From positions 1-25,362 of the forward strand of contig DASZLR010000109.1 of NCBI GenBank assembly GCA_035552275.1: a DNA stretch of 25,362 nucleotides, given 5' to 3'. Origin of the DNA: DASVLX01 sp035552275 (GTDB lineage: Bacteria; Actinomycetota; Actinomycetes; Mycobacteriales; Pseudonocardiaceae). The position numbers and the translations under genes were made by a program. Positions 1 through 6,758 of the stretch are shown piece after piece; within the stretch, counting starts at the first letter, position 1; the number at the start of each line of letters is the position of its first letter. The notes beneath the pieces were generated by a model that saw only the letters and a list, made by a program, of their open reading frames with translations, had not been told where the DNA came from and made no database searches.

Positions 1-875
1 CATCGGGACAGCGACATGTGCCAGCGCCGCCAGAATTCGGTGATCGTCACCGACGAGTACGGCCGGGCGAAGTTCTCCGGCAGCCGGAAGCCGAGCATCC
101 GGCCCAGCCCGATCGCCATGTCCGAATAGCCGGAGAAATCGAAGAAGAGCTGAATGGTGTACCCGACCGCGCCGAGCCAGGCCACGCCGAACGTCATCTG
201 GTGCGCGGGGGTGTCGAAACAGGCGCTGACCATCGGCGACAGCGAGTCGGCCACGATCGTCTTCTTGGCCAGCCCGAGCGCGAACCGCGGAAATCCGGCC
301 GCGATGTCGTCCAGCCGGTGGGTGCGGATCTGTGGGAGCTGGTCGGCGATCTCCCGGTACCGGACGATCGGTCCGGCGACCAGTTGCGGGAACATCGCGA
401 TATAGGTGATGAACGAGACCGGATTGCGCAGCGCCTTCCGCTCGCCCCGGTAGATGTCCACCACATAGGAAATATGGTGGAACGTGTAGAACGAGATGCC
501 GATCGGCAGAGCCAGGTGGGTGACCGGGAAATCGCCGCCGAACAGGTGCGCCAAACCGGCCAGTTGTTCGGTGGCGAAACCGGCGTACTTCCAGACAAAC
601 AGGGCGGCGAGGTCGAAGCTGATCACACCGATCAACAGCAGCTTGCGCCGCCTCGGCTCGAACTCCCAGCCCCGCGGCTCCAGGTTCGGGCCGGCCAGGA
701 AGTTGACCACCATGCAGGACAACAACAACAGCGTGGTCGCGCCCGCGCCGCAGGCGTAGAACACCAGGCTCGCCACCGCGATGACACCGTTGCGCCACCG
801 GCCCGGCGTGACCAGCACGGCGATGAGCACCGCCGGCAGGAAATACCAGAGGAACAGTGGTGTGGCGAACGACAT
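1..875 (-). CDS. MBOAT family membrane O-acyltransferase (AlgI-like), 5' part only
   Basis: The reading frame starts at ATG 875 and runs off the left edge, giving about 291 residues of the N-terminal part. The protein is very hydrophobic, with membrane segments from the first residues (MSFATPLFLWYFLPAVL). Family marks include LPIGISFYTFHHISYVVD in the middle, FPQLVAGPIVRY after it, and FFDFSGYSDMAIGLGRMLGF near the edge. The last visible block, FWRRWHMSLSR, contains the His that is catalytic in AlgI-type MBOAT enzymes. Such proteins move acyl groups, often acetyl, across the membrane onto extracellular polysaccharides or other carriers, usually with an SGNH/AlgJ-like partner. The partner and the C-terminus lie outside the window, so the acceptor cannot be named. 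A GAGG stretch sits just upstream of the ATG. The gene points the same way as rlmB, 68 bases away, but may be a separate unit. Confidence 0.88.
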   Translation of the reverse strand, partial: MSFATPLFLWYFLPAVLIAVLVTPGRWRNGVIAVASLVFYACGAGATTLLLLSCMVVNFLAGPNLEPRGWEFEPRRRKLLLIGVISFDLAALFVWKYAGFATEQLAGLAHLFGGDFPVTHLALPIGISFYTFHHISYVVDIYRGERKALRNPVSFITYIAMFPQLVAGPIVRYREIADQLPQIRTHRLDDIAAGFPRFALGLAKKTIVADSLSPMVSACFDTPAHQMTFGVAWLGAVGYTIQLFFDFSGYSDMAIGLGRMLGFRLPENFARPYSSVTITEFWRRWHMSLSR

Positions 876-943
876 CCTCGGCCCTCTGTGTCGGTGCGGG
901 TCGGAGACGACCCTAGCCGAGTGGGCCTGCCGGGATGGGCCGT

Positions 944-1903
944 TTAGACACGACCGGCGGCACGCCGCCGGCGGGCCACCTCGGCCAGCACCACCCCCGC
1001 CGCCACCGATGCGTTCAACGACTCGACGGCGCCGGCCATCGGGATCGACACCGTCTGGTCACAGGTCTCCCGAACCAGCCGGGACAACCCCCGTCCCTCC
1101 GAGCCGACGACCACCACCAGCGGACCGACGGCCAGCTCCAACCCGTCCACGGTGACCGAGCCGTCCGCGTCCAGCCCGACGATCATCAGCCCGCGCGCCG
1201 CCCAGTCCTTCAGCGTCCGGGTCAGGTTGGTGGCCAGCGCGACCGGCAGTTTCGCCGCCGTGCCGGCGCTGGTGCGCCACGCCACCGCGGTCACCCCGGC
1301 GCTGCGCCGCTGCGGCACCAGCACGCCGTCCGCGCCGAATGCGGCCGCCGACCTGATCACCGCGCCCAGGTTGCGCGGATCGGTCACCCCGTCCAGCGCC
1401 ACCAGCAACGGCGGCTCGGCGGACTCGATCGCCGCTTCCAGCAGGTCATCGGGGTGCGCGTACTCGAACGGCGGCACCTGCAACGCGATGCCCTGGTGCA
1501 TCGCGCCCTTGGTCAGCCGGTCCAGTTCGGCGCGCTGCACTTCCAGCACCGAGATGCCCCGGTCGGCCGCGCCGCGCACCGCTTCGGCCACCCGGTCGTC
1601 GGTGTCGATGCCCAGCGCCACATACAGCGCGGTGGCCGGGATGCCGGCCCGCAGGCACTCGGCGACCGGGTTGCGCCCGGCGATCAGCTCGACCCGGTCC
1701 GCCTCCCGGCGGCCACGGTCGGCCGCGGCCTTGCTCGCGACGGCCGCCCGGCGATGCGCGGGATGCGCCGGCCGGTCCTCGGCCTTCGGCGTCGGACCCT
1801 TGCCGCGCAGCCCCTTCGACTTCTGGCCGCCGGAGCCGGCGACCGCGCCCTTCTTCGAGCCGGGATTGCGGATCGCACCCCGACGCCGTGAATTCCCTGC
1901 CAA
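944..1903 (-). CDS. rlmB: 23S rRNA 2'-O-ribose methyltransferase, RlmB/TrmH (SPOUT) family
   Basis: The 319-residue protein should use S-adenosylmethionine to methylate a ribose 2'-OH of 23S rRNA (G2251 in E. coli for RlmB). Residues 1-70 form a basic, low-complexity extension rich in Lys, Arg and Gly, common in actinobacterial members. The substrate-binding domain starts at about residue 71 (VELIAGRNPVAECLRAG). The SPOUT domain carries the three expected motifs: DPRNLGAVIRSA, VVGSEGRGLSRLV and IPMAGAVESLNASVAAGV. The start is TTG at 1903, one base after the cysS stop, with AAGGAC at the cysS end as a likely ribosome-binding site, so the two genes are probably translationally coupled. The M. 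tuberculosis counterpart of this locus is Rv3579c. The exact rRNA position is inferred from the family, not visible here. Confidence 0.93.
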   Translation of the reverse strand: MAGNSRRRGAIRNPGSKKGAVAGSGGQKSKGLRGKGPTPKAEDRPAHPAHRRAAVASKAAADRGRREADRVELIAGRNPVAECLRAGIPATALYVALGIDTDDRVAEAVRGAADRGISVLEVQRAELDRLTKGAMHQGIALQVPPFEYAHPDDLLEAAIESAEPPLLVALDGVTDPRNLGAVIRSAAAFGADGVLVPQRRSAGVTAVAWRTSAGTAAKLPVALATNLTRTLKDWAARGLMIVGLDADGSVTVDGLELAVGPLVVVVGSEGRGLSRLVRETCDQTVSIPMAGAVESLNASVAAGVVLAEVARRRRAAGRV

Positions 1904-1904
1904 G

Positions 1905-3299
1905 TTACGCGTCCTTGAGTGTCCACAATGGGCCGTCGGGGGTGTCCTCGACGGCGATGCCGGCCTGCAGCAGACGGTCCCGCAGCAGGTCGGCGGTGCC
2001 GAAATCGCGCCCGGCGCGAGCCCGTTGGCGTTCGGCGAGCAGCAGTTCGACCAGGTCCCGCAGTGCCCGGTCCGCGCCCCGCTCCGAAGTGGACACAGTG
2101 GTCCAGTTCTCGGCCAGCGGGTCGAGCCCGAGCACGCCGGTCATCGCGCGCACCGAGGCCGCCGCGCCCCGCGCTCCGGCATCGTCGGATCCGTCCAGCG
2201 CCGCGTTGCCCTCGCGCACCGTGTTGTGCACGGCGGCCAGCGCGGCCGGCGTGGCGAGGTCGTTGTCCAGCGCGTCGGTGAACTCGGCGCACAGCGGGCC
2301 GTCCGCGTCGACCGAGCCGGTGCGCTGCACCACCCGGCCGACGAAATGCTCGATCCGCTGGAAAGCGGCCACCGCCTCGTCCAGGGCGGCCGGCGAATAC
2401 TCGATGGTGGACCGGTAGTGCGGGGCCACCAGGTAGTACCGCAGTTCCGGCGCGCGCACCCGGCGCAGCAGTTCCGGAATCGACACCACATTGCCCAGCG
2501 ACTTGGACATCTTCTCGCCGGACATGGTCACCCAGGCGTTGTGCAGCCAGTAGCGGGCGAACGGATCGCCGGCCGCGTTCGACTGGGCCCGCTCGTTCTC
2601 ATGGTGCGGGAACACCAGGTCGATGCCGCCGCCGTGGATGTCGAACTCGGCGCCGAGGTAGGCGGTCGCCATCGCCGAGCACTCCAGGTGCCAGCCCGGC
2701 CGGCCCGCGCCCCACGGCGTCGGCCAGGACGGCTCGCCCGGCTTCGCGCTCTTCCACAGGGTGAAGTCGCGGGCGTCCCGCTTTCCGTCGCTGCCCGGCT
2801 CGCCCTGCTGCACCTCGTCGGGCCGCTGCCCGGACAACTCGCCGTAGGACGGGAAATCGGGCACCGAGAAGTAGACGTTGCCGGCCGCCGGGTAAGCGTG
2901 CCCGCCGTCGATCAGCCGGCCCATCAGCTCGACCATCTGCGGCACATGTCCGGTGGCGCGCGGCGCGATCGACGCCGGCAGGCAGCCCAGTTCGTCGTAC
3001 GCGGACTCGAAGGCCCGCTCGTGGGTGGCCGCCCACTCCCACCACGGCCGACCGGCGGCGGCGGCCTTGCTGAGAATCTTGTCGTCGATGTCGGTGACGT
3101 TGCGCACCAACAGAACGTCATCGCCGCGATAGGCCAGCCACCGGCGCAGCACGTCGAAATTCAGCCCGCTGCGCACGTGGCCGATATGCGGAATGCCCTG
3201 CACCGTCGCCCCACAGACATAGATCGACGCCGTGCCGTTCCGCGCGGGATGGAACTCCCGCAGGCTTCGGGTCGAGGTGTCGTACAGGTGCAGGGCCAC
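1905..3299 (-). CDS. cysS: Cysteinyl-tRNA synthetase
   Basis: This class I synthetase of 464 residues charges tRNA-Cys with cysteine. The HIGH motif is at residues 38-41 (PHIGH) and KMSKS at 263-267. Zinc ligands typical of CysRS are visible: Cys29 in YVCGATVQG, Cys207 in WHLECSAM, and the His/Glu cluster of FPHHENERAQS near 231. The C-terminal region has the helical anticodon-side domain ending in ARAGRDFGTADLLRDRL. I chose GTG 3299 because the family begins with the LHLYDT segment; the frame stays open far upstream but without similarity. No strong Shine-Dalgarno sequence precedes it. The paralog MshC was considered, but the length, full KMSKS and position beside rlmB and ispF match CysS (Rv3580c in M. 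tuberculosis). Confidence 0.96.
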   Translation of the reverse strand: MALHLYDTSTRSLREFHPARNGTASIYVCGATVQGIPHIGHVRSGLNFDVLRRWLAYRGDDVLLVRNVTDIDDKILSKAAAAGRPWWEWAATHERAFESAYDELGCLPASIAPRATGHVPQMVELMGRLIDGGHAYPAAGNVYFSVPDFPSYGELSGQRPDEVQQGEPGSDGKRDARDFTLWKSAKPGEPSWPTPWGAGRPGWHLECSAMATAYLGAEFDIHGGGIDLVFPHHENERAQSNAAGDPFARYWLHNAWVTMSGEKMSKSLGNVVSIPELLRRVRAPELRYYLVAPHYRSTIEYSPAALDEAVAAFQRIEHFVGRVVQRTGSVDADGPLCAEFTDALDNDLATPAALAAVHNTVREGNAALDGSDDAGARGAAASVRAMTGVLGLDPLAENWTTVSTSERGADRALRDLVELLLAERQRARAGRDFGTADLLRDRLLQAGIAVEDTPDGPLWTLKDA

Positions 3300-3334
3300 C
3301 TGGCCAATGGTACGGGGATGCCCTTGACAGACTT

Positions 3335-4021
3335 TCAAAGCCCGTGCTTGGCCAGCGCGGTGAGCAGTCCGTCCGGACGCTGGTCCGGAGGCACGCCGGG
3401 AATGATCTCGACCCGGGCGCCCACCGCGCTCGCGCCGCTGTCGGCCTCCTCGTTGTCGCCGATCATCAGCGTGTCGGCCGGCGGCACGCCGAGCCGGTCG
3501 CAGGCCAGCCGGAAGATCTTCGGGTCCGGCTTGACCACGCCCTCCGCGTAGGACAGCACGAACTCGTCCACCAGTTCGGCGAGGCCGCGCAGTGCGAAGA
3601 TGTTCCGGATGTCCCAGGCGATGTTGCTGACCACCGCGACCGGCACGCCCGCCGCCCGCAGCCGTTCCAGCGCCGCGCGGGTGTCCGGATAGGGCTGCCA
3701 TTCGGCCGGGTCGATCATCCGCTCGTACAGCGTCTCGGCCACGCCCGGCGCGTCCAGGCCGGCGCAGCGCAACGCGGCCAGATACACCGTGCGGTGCACC
3801 TCCGCGTCGAGGTCGCGGCGGTCCCAGTCCGCGCGCAGTTCCGCGGGCAGCGCGGTGCTGGCCGCGGTGAGCACGTCCGCTGCTCGCGCCCGATCCGCCG
3901 CGCTCAGCGGCCGGCCGTCGACGCGGATGTCGGCCAGTGACTCGGCGGTGAACCACAGGTGGAACAGGGTCCGGGAGAAGTCGAGCAGCACGGCGGCAGG
4001 GCGGGAATCGGCGCTGGTCAC
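3335..4021 (-). CDS. HAD-superfamily hydrolase with a D-x-S-x-T nucleophile motif
   Basis: This 228-residue protein has the Rossmann-type HAD layout. Motif I is LLDFSRTLF at about residues 12-20, motif II is VAVVSNIAWDIR, the motif III lysine is in VVKPDPKIF, and motif IV is MIGDNEEADSGA. The first Asp of motif I is present, but the second Asp, used as acid/base by most HAD phosphatases, is Ser. That pattern occurs in some HAD subgroups, so a phosphatase role is possible but not assured; the substrate is unknown. The start is GTG 4021, with GTG 4030 as an alternative. It sits between ispF and cysS in the same direction (68-base and 35-base gaps), where the M. tuberculosis locus has no such gene, so it is probably cotranscribed with its neighbours. 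Confidence 0.82.
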   Translation of the reverse strand: MTSADSRPAAVLLDFSRTLFHLWFTAESLADIRVDGRPLSAADRARAADVLTAASTALPAELRADWDRRDLDAEVHRTVYLAALRCAGLDAPGVAETLYERMIDPAEWQPYPDTRAALERLRAAGVPVAVVSNIAWDIRNIFALRGLAELVDEFVLSYAEGVVKPDPKIFRLACDRLGVPPADTLMIGDNEEADSGASAVGARVEIIPGVPPDQRPDGLLTALAKHGL

Positions 4022-4089
4022 GACATCCACGGTACGTGGCAGGTCGCATCGGTTCAGTCGAACGTGACCAATCAGGCCGACGCGCCGGC

Positions 4090-4572
4090 TCAGCCGGATT
4101 CGGTCGCGGGCAGCAGCAACGCGGTGGCGATGGCGGCGACGCCCTCGCCCCGGCCGGTCAGGCCGAGGCCGTCGGTGCTGGTGCCGGACACCGCGACCGG
4201 GCCGCCGAGCGCGTCGGACAGCGCCCGCTCGGCTTCCGCGCGCCGCTTGCCCACTCGGGGCGCGTTGCCCACCACCTGCACGGCGGCATTGCCCAGCCGG
4301 TAGCCGACCGTCTCGATCCGGTCGCGCACCTCGGCCAGCAGCACCACCCCGTGCGCGCCGGACCAGCGTGGGTCGTCGGTGCCGAACACCGCGCCGAGAT
4401 CGCCGAGCCCGGCCGCCGAGAGCACCGCGTCGCACAGCGCGTGCGCCGCGACGTCCCCGTCGGAATGCCCGGCGCAGCCGTCGACGCCGTCCCAGCGCAG
4501 CCCGGCGATCCAACATTCCCGACCGGCCGCCACGGGGTGCACGTCAGTGCCCAGCCCGATTCGGGGGATCAT
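4090..4572 (-). CDS. ispF: 2-C-methyl-D-erythritol 2,4-cyclodiphosphate synthase
   Basis: The 160-residue protein catalyses the cyclisation step of the MEP isoprenoid pathway, releasing CMP. The metal site is intact: Asp and His in GTDVHPV near the N-terminus and His in GHSDGDV at about residue 40, followed by the family block AAHALCDAVLSAAGLGDLGAVF. The C-terminal half includes VQVVGNAPRVGKRRAEAERALSDALG and TSTDGLGLTGRGEGVAA, as expected for the trimeric fold. Its ATG overlaps the ispD-like stop by four bases (ATGA), so translation is probably coupled. Unlike its upstream neighbour it shows no loss of catalytic residues. Confidence 0.96.
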   Translation of the reverse strand: MIPRIGLGTDVHPVAAGRECWIAGLRWDGVDGCAGHSDGDVAAHALCDAVLSAAGLGDLGAVFGTDDPRWSGAHGVVLLAEVRDRIETVGYRLGNAAVQVVGNAPRVGKRRAEAERALSDALGGPVAVSGTSTDGLGLTGRGEGVAAIATALLLPATESG

Positions 4573-5192
4573 CCGGTGACTCCGGCCGAGCCGATCATCT
4601 CGGCGACGGCGAGTTCGAACGGGCTGTTGATGTCGCGGGCGTCCGGATGTCCTGGCACGACACGCATTGTGTCGGTGACCGGGACGACCGGCTCAGCCGA
4701 GTCGAGCATTCGGAGCACCGGGCCGGCGTGGTTCGCCGACCAGCCGCGTGGGGTCTGCAACACCCGCAGCCCGGTCCGGTCGGGGGTGTCGATCACCAGG
4801 CCGGCCGAGTCGACCCGCTTCACCGTGTCGCTGCACGGCAGCGCGGGCGTCACCGCATCGGCGCCGGCCCGGACCGCGACGACCACCCGGCGTACCAGCT
4901 CAACCGGCGTGCGGGCTCGGGTGACGTCGTGCGCCAACAGCACCTCGGGTTCGACGTCCAGCGGCGGACGGCCGACGACCACGGCCGCACCGGCCGGAAG
5001 CACCGCGCCAATATCGTCCACTTCGGACGGACGGGCCAACACGACGATCCGGTCGACCACTCCGGATTCCCGCAATCCGCGAACAGCATGAACCACCAGC
5101 GGAAAACCGCACAGCGAAGTCAACGCGGCCGGGCGCGCATTATCGCTCGAATACGCGCGCACGGTGGCGACAACGAGCGCGAGGACGGCCAT
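4569..5192 (-). CDS. IspD-like nucleotidyltransferase with a degenerate CTP-binding site
   Basis: Position and overall fold mark this 207-residue protein as the IspD member of the carD-ispD-ispF run. Retained blocks include GFPLVVHAVRGL, LLAHDVTRARTP and VLQTPRGWSA. The nucleotide loop is not retained. Aligned without gaps to the family pattern AxGxGxRxG...PK, residues 9-22 read ATVRAYSSDNARPA, so two loop glycines, the Arg, the last glycine and the catalytic Lys are replaced. The TDD(A/E)-type segment before the C-terminus is missing, and the late Lys of the K-I/V-T block is replaced in ARDINSPFEL. The reading frame has no visible frameshift, and GGAGA precedes ATG 5192. It may be weakly active, a structural partner of IspF, or inactive; a true IspD should then exist elsewhere. 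Confidence 0.85.
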   Translation of the reverse strand: MAVLALVVATVRAYSSDNARPAALTSLCGFPLVVHAVRGLRESGVVDRIVVLARPSEVDDIGAVLPAGAAVVVGRPPLDVEPEVLLAHDVTRARTPVELVRRVVVAVRAGADAVTPALPCSDTVKRVDSAGLVIDTPDRTGLRVLQTPRGWSANHAGPVLRMLDSAEPVVPVTDTMRVVPGHPDARDINSPFELAVAEMIGSAGVTG

Positions 5193-5216
5193 TCGCTCTC
5201 CGAACCGTCCGCTGCC

Positions 5217-5705
5217 TCAGGACGCGGTGGCGAGCACCTCGTCGAGGAGCACTTCCGCCTTGCCCTCGTCGGTGCCCTCGGCGAGTGCCAGCTCGCTCAC
5301 CAGTATCTGGCGAGCCTTGGCCAGCATTCGCTTCTCGCCCGCGGACAATCCGCGATCCTTCTCGCGTCGCCAAAGGTCACGCACCACTTCGGCCACCTTG
5401 TTCACATCGCCGGAAGCGAGTTTCTCCAGGTTGGCCTTATACCGCCGGGACCAGTTGGTTGGCTCCTCGGTATGGGGAGCGCGCAACACCTCGAAGACCT
5501 TGTTCAACCCTTCCTGACCGACAACGTCCCGAACGCCCACGATCTCGGCATTGTCAGCGGGGACGCGAACGGTCAGATCACCTTGCGCGACCTTCAGCAC
5601 GAGGTACTTCTTTTCCTCGCCCTTGATCACGCGGGTTTCGATGGCTTCGATGAGAGCGGCACCGTGGTGCGGGTAGACGACGGTCTCTCCGACCTTGAAA
5701 ACCAT
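5217..5705 (-). CDS. carD: CarD-family transcriptional regulator
   Basis: The 162-residue protein is a CarD/CdnL factor that binds RNA polymerase beta and stabilises the open promoter complex, notably at rRNA promoters. The N-terminal RNAP-interacting Tudor-like domain (MVFKVGETVVYPHHGAALIEAIE) is followed by the helical DNA-binding domain, with the conserved block NWSRRYKANLEKL near residue 84 and RREKDRGLSAGEKRML near 113. ATG 5705 is preceded by GAGGA at a suitable distance. The gene is the first of the leftward run into the ispD-like gene, 24 bases downstream, and is divergent from lpqE. In M. tuberculosis the equivalent is Rv3583c, an essential gene. Confidence 0.97.
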   Translation of the reverse strand: MVFKVGETVVYPHHGAALIEAIETRVIKGEEKKYLVLKVAQGDLTVRVPADNAEIVGVRDVVGQEGLNKVFEVLRAPHTEEPTNWSRRYKANLEKLASGDVNKVAEVVRDLWRREKDRGLSAGEKRMLAKARQILVSELALAEGTDEGKAEVLLDEVLATAS

Positions 5706-5732
5706 GTGTCCTCTGCCCCTTTCGCTACCTCC

Positions 5733-5738
5733 ATGCTA
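5733..5738 (-). promoter_or_regulatory. Possible -10 element of carD
   Basis: Read leftward, these bases are TAGCAT, matching the actinobacterial TANNNT -10 pattern. A start point near 5726 would leave a leader of about 20 bases carrying purine-rich ribosome-binding sequence before ATG 5705. I see no convincing -35 element, which is common for this type of promoter. Confidence 0.35.
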
Positions 5739-5881
5739 GCACGTCTCGCAATGTCCCCGGAGCCGGCACCGCGCCGGTTCGCGCTGGTCAGGGGCTCGCC
5801 GTGGGGTTGACAAACCCGCCGTCGGCATGCTCGGCCGGGTGACGCCCGGCACCAGGGTGCCCGTCGCACTTACCCGCCGGT

Positions 5882-5887
5882 TAGGCT
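5882..5887 (+). promoter_or_regulatory. Possible -10 element of lpqE
   Basis: TAGGCT fits the TANNNT pattern and lies about 49 bases before the GTG start of lpqE. The rest of the 5706-5935 gap between the two divergent genes holds nothing else I can name. A TTGACA at 5807-5812 is too far from this box to pair with it. Confidence 0.3.
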
Positions 5888-5935
5888 CTCGCCCGGATGT
5901 AGCCCGATTCGGTTGCCCAGGAAGGATCTCGCGAC

Positions 5936-6697
5936 GTGAGCCACGCCCCGCAGACTCCCACCATGCGTAGGCGACTCCTGGCCGGACTGGGCGGACTCGG
6001 ACTCGTCGTCCTGCTCGCCGCCTGCGGGTCGGGCCAGATCACCCAGACCGACACCCAGGTGGCCGGGGTGAACGGCGCCAGCGGCAACATCGGGCCCATC
6101 GCGGTGCGCAACGCGGAACTCGCGTTCCCGGACAACGCGCAGGGCGTTTTCCAGCCCGGATCGAACGCCACCCTGGTGGTCACCATCGTGAACACCGGTA
6201 TCACGTCCGACGAACTGCTCAAGATCACCTCGCCGGCCGCCGACGGGGTGACCATCGACGGCTCGCCGACCGGCACCAAGCCGCTGCCCGGCTCGTACTC
6301 GATCTCCTCCGGCGTCGACTCGGACGACCAGGGCAGCCCGGTGGCTCCCGGCACGTCCTCGACCACCGGATCAACAGGGTCCTCGACCGTGACGAGTGCC
6401 ACGTCGCCGGCGAAGACCGGTGCCAGCAGTACGGCGCCCAGCAGCACAGGGCCCAACAGCACAGGGCCCAACAGCACAGGGCCCAGCACCACCGCGGCCG
6501 CCGCCGGACCGGGCAAGGTGGCCATCGTGCTGACCGGCCTCAAGACGATCAACAACGCGCCGCTGCGGGCGGGGCTGACCGTCCCGATCACGTTCTACTT
6601 CGCCAACGCCGGACAGCTCACCCTGGACGTGCCCGTCGGCGCCCCCGCTGACAGCTCCGCTCCGACGCCCACCACCTCGGCGCCGGCCCAGCCGTAA
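5936..6697 (+). CDS. lpqE: Secreted lipoprotein, LpqE-like
   Basis: This 253-residue exported lipoprotein sits between carD and radA, exactly where M. tuberculosis has lpqE (Rv3584). Residues 11-30 form a lipoprotein signal peptide: MRRR, a hydrophobic stretch, then LLAACGSG, with Cys30 as the lipidation site. After it come a beta-rich domain (GNIGPIAVRNAEL, NATLVVTIVNTG), a long Ser/Thr/Gly/Pro linker with three copies of STGPN/S, and a second beta-rich part (GLKTINNAPLRAGLTVPITFYFANAGQLTLDVPV). I chose GTG 5936 because AGGAAGGA lies nine bases upstream; ATG 5963 has no such site. The molecular function is not established. The low-complexity Thr/Pro-rich tail and linker suggest possible mannosylation, which is inference. 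Confidence 0.85.
   Translation: MSHAPQTPTMRRRLLAGLGGLGLVVLLAACGSGQITQTDTQVAGVNGASGNIGPIAVRNAELAFPDNAQGVFQPGSNATLVVTIVNTGITSDELLKITSPAADGVTIDGSPTGTKPLPGSYSISSGVDSDDQGSPVAPGTSSTTGSTGSSTVTSATSPAKTGASSTAPSSTGPNSTGPNSTGPSTTAAAAGPGKVAIVLTGLKTINNAPLRAGLTVPITFYFANAGQLTLDVPVGAPADSSAPTPTTSAPAQP
6443..6487 (+). repeat. 15-bp tandem repeat, three copies, in the lpqE linker
   Basis: The unit AGCACAGGGCCCAAC occurs at 6443-6457 and 6458-6472, with a near-identical third copy at 6473-6487 ending in AGC. It encodes the pentapeptide STGPN/S three times. Because the period is a multiple of three, copy number could vary without breaking the frame. Confidence 0.9.
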
Positions 6698-6746
6698 AGC
6701 TGTCCCGATCGCGCGAGTCGTGATCGGCGTTGTCGGCCCGGCACGC

Positions 6747-6752
6747 TAGTTT
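6747..6752 (+). promoter_or_regulatory. Likely -10 element of a leaderless radA promoter
   Basis: TAGTTT matches TANNNT and ends six bases before ATG 6759, which would place transcription start at the A of the start codon. No Shine-Dalgarno sequence precedes the ATG, in keeping with a leaderless message. The gap to lpqE is 61 bases. Confidence 0.5.
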
Positions 6753-6758
6753 CCGGCC

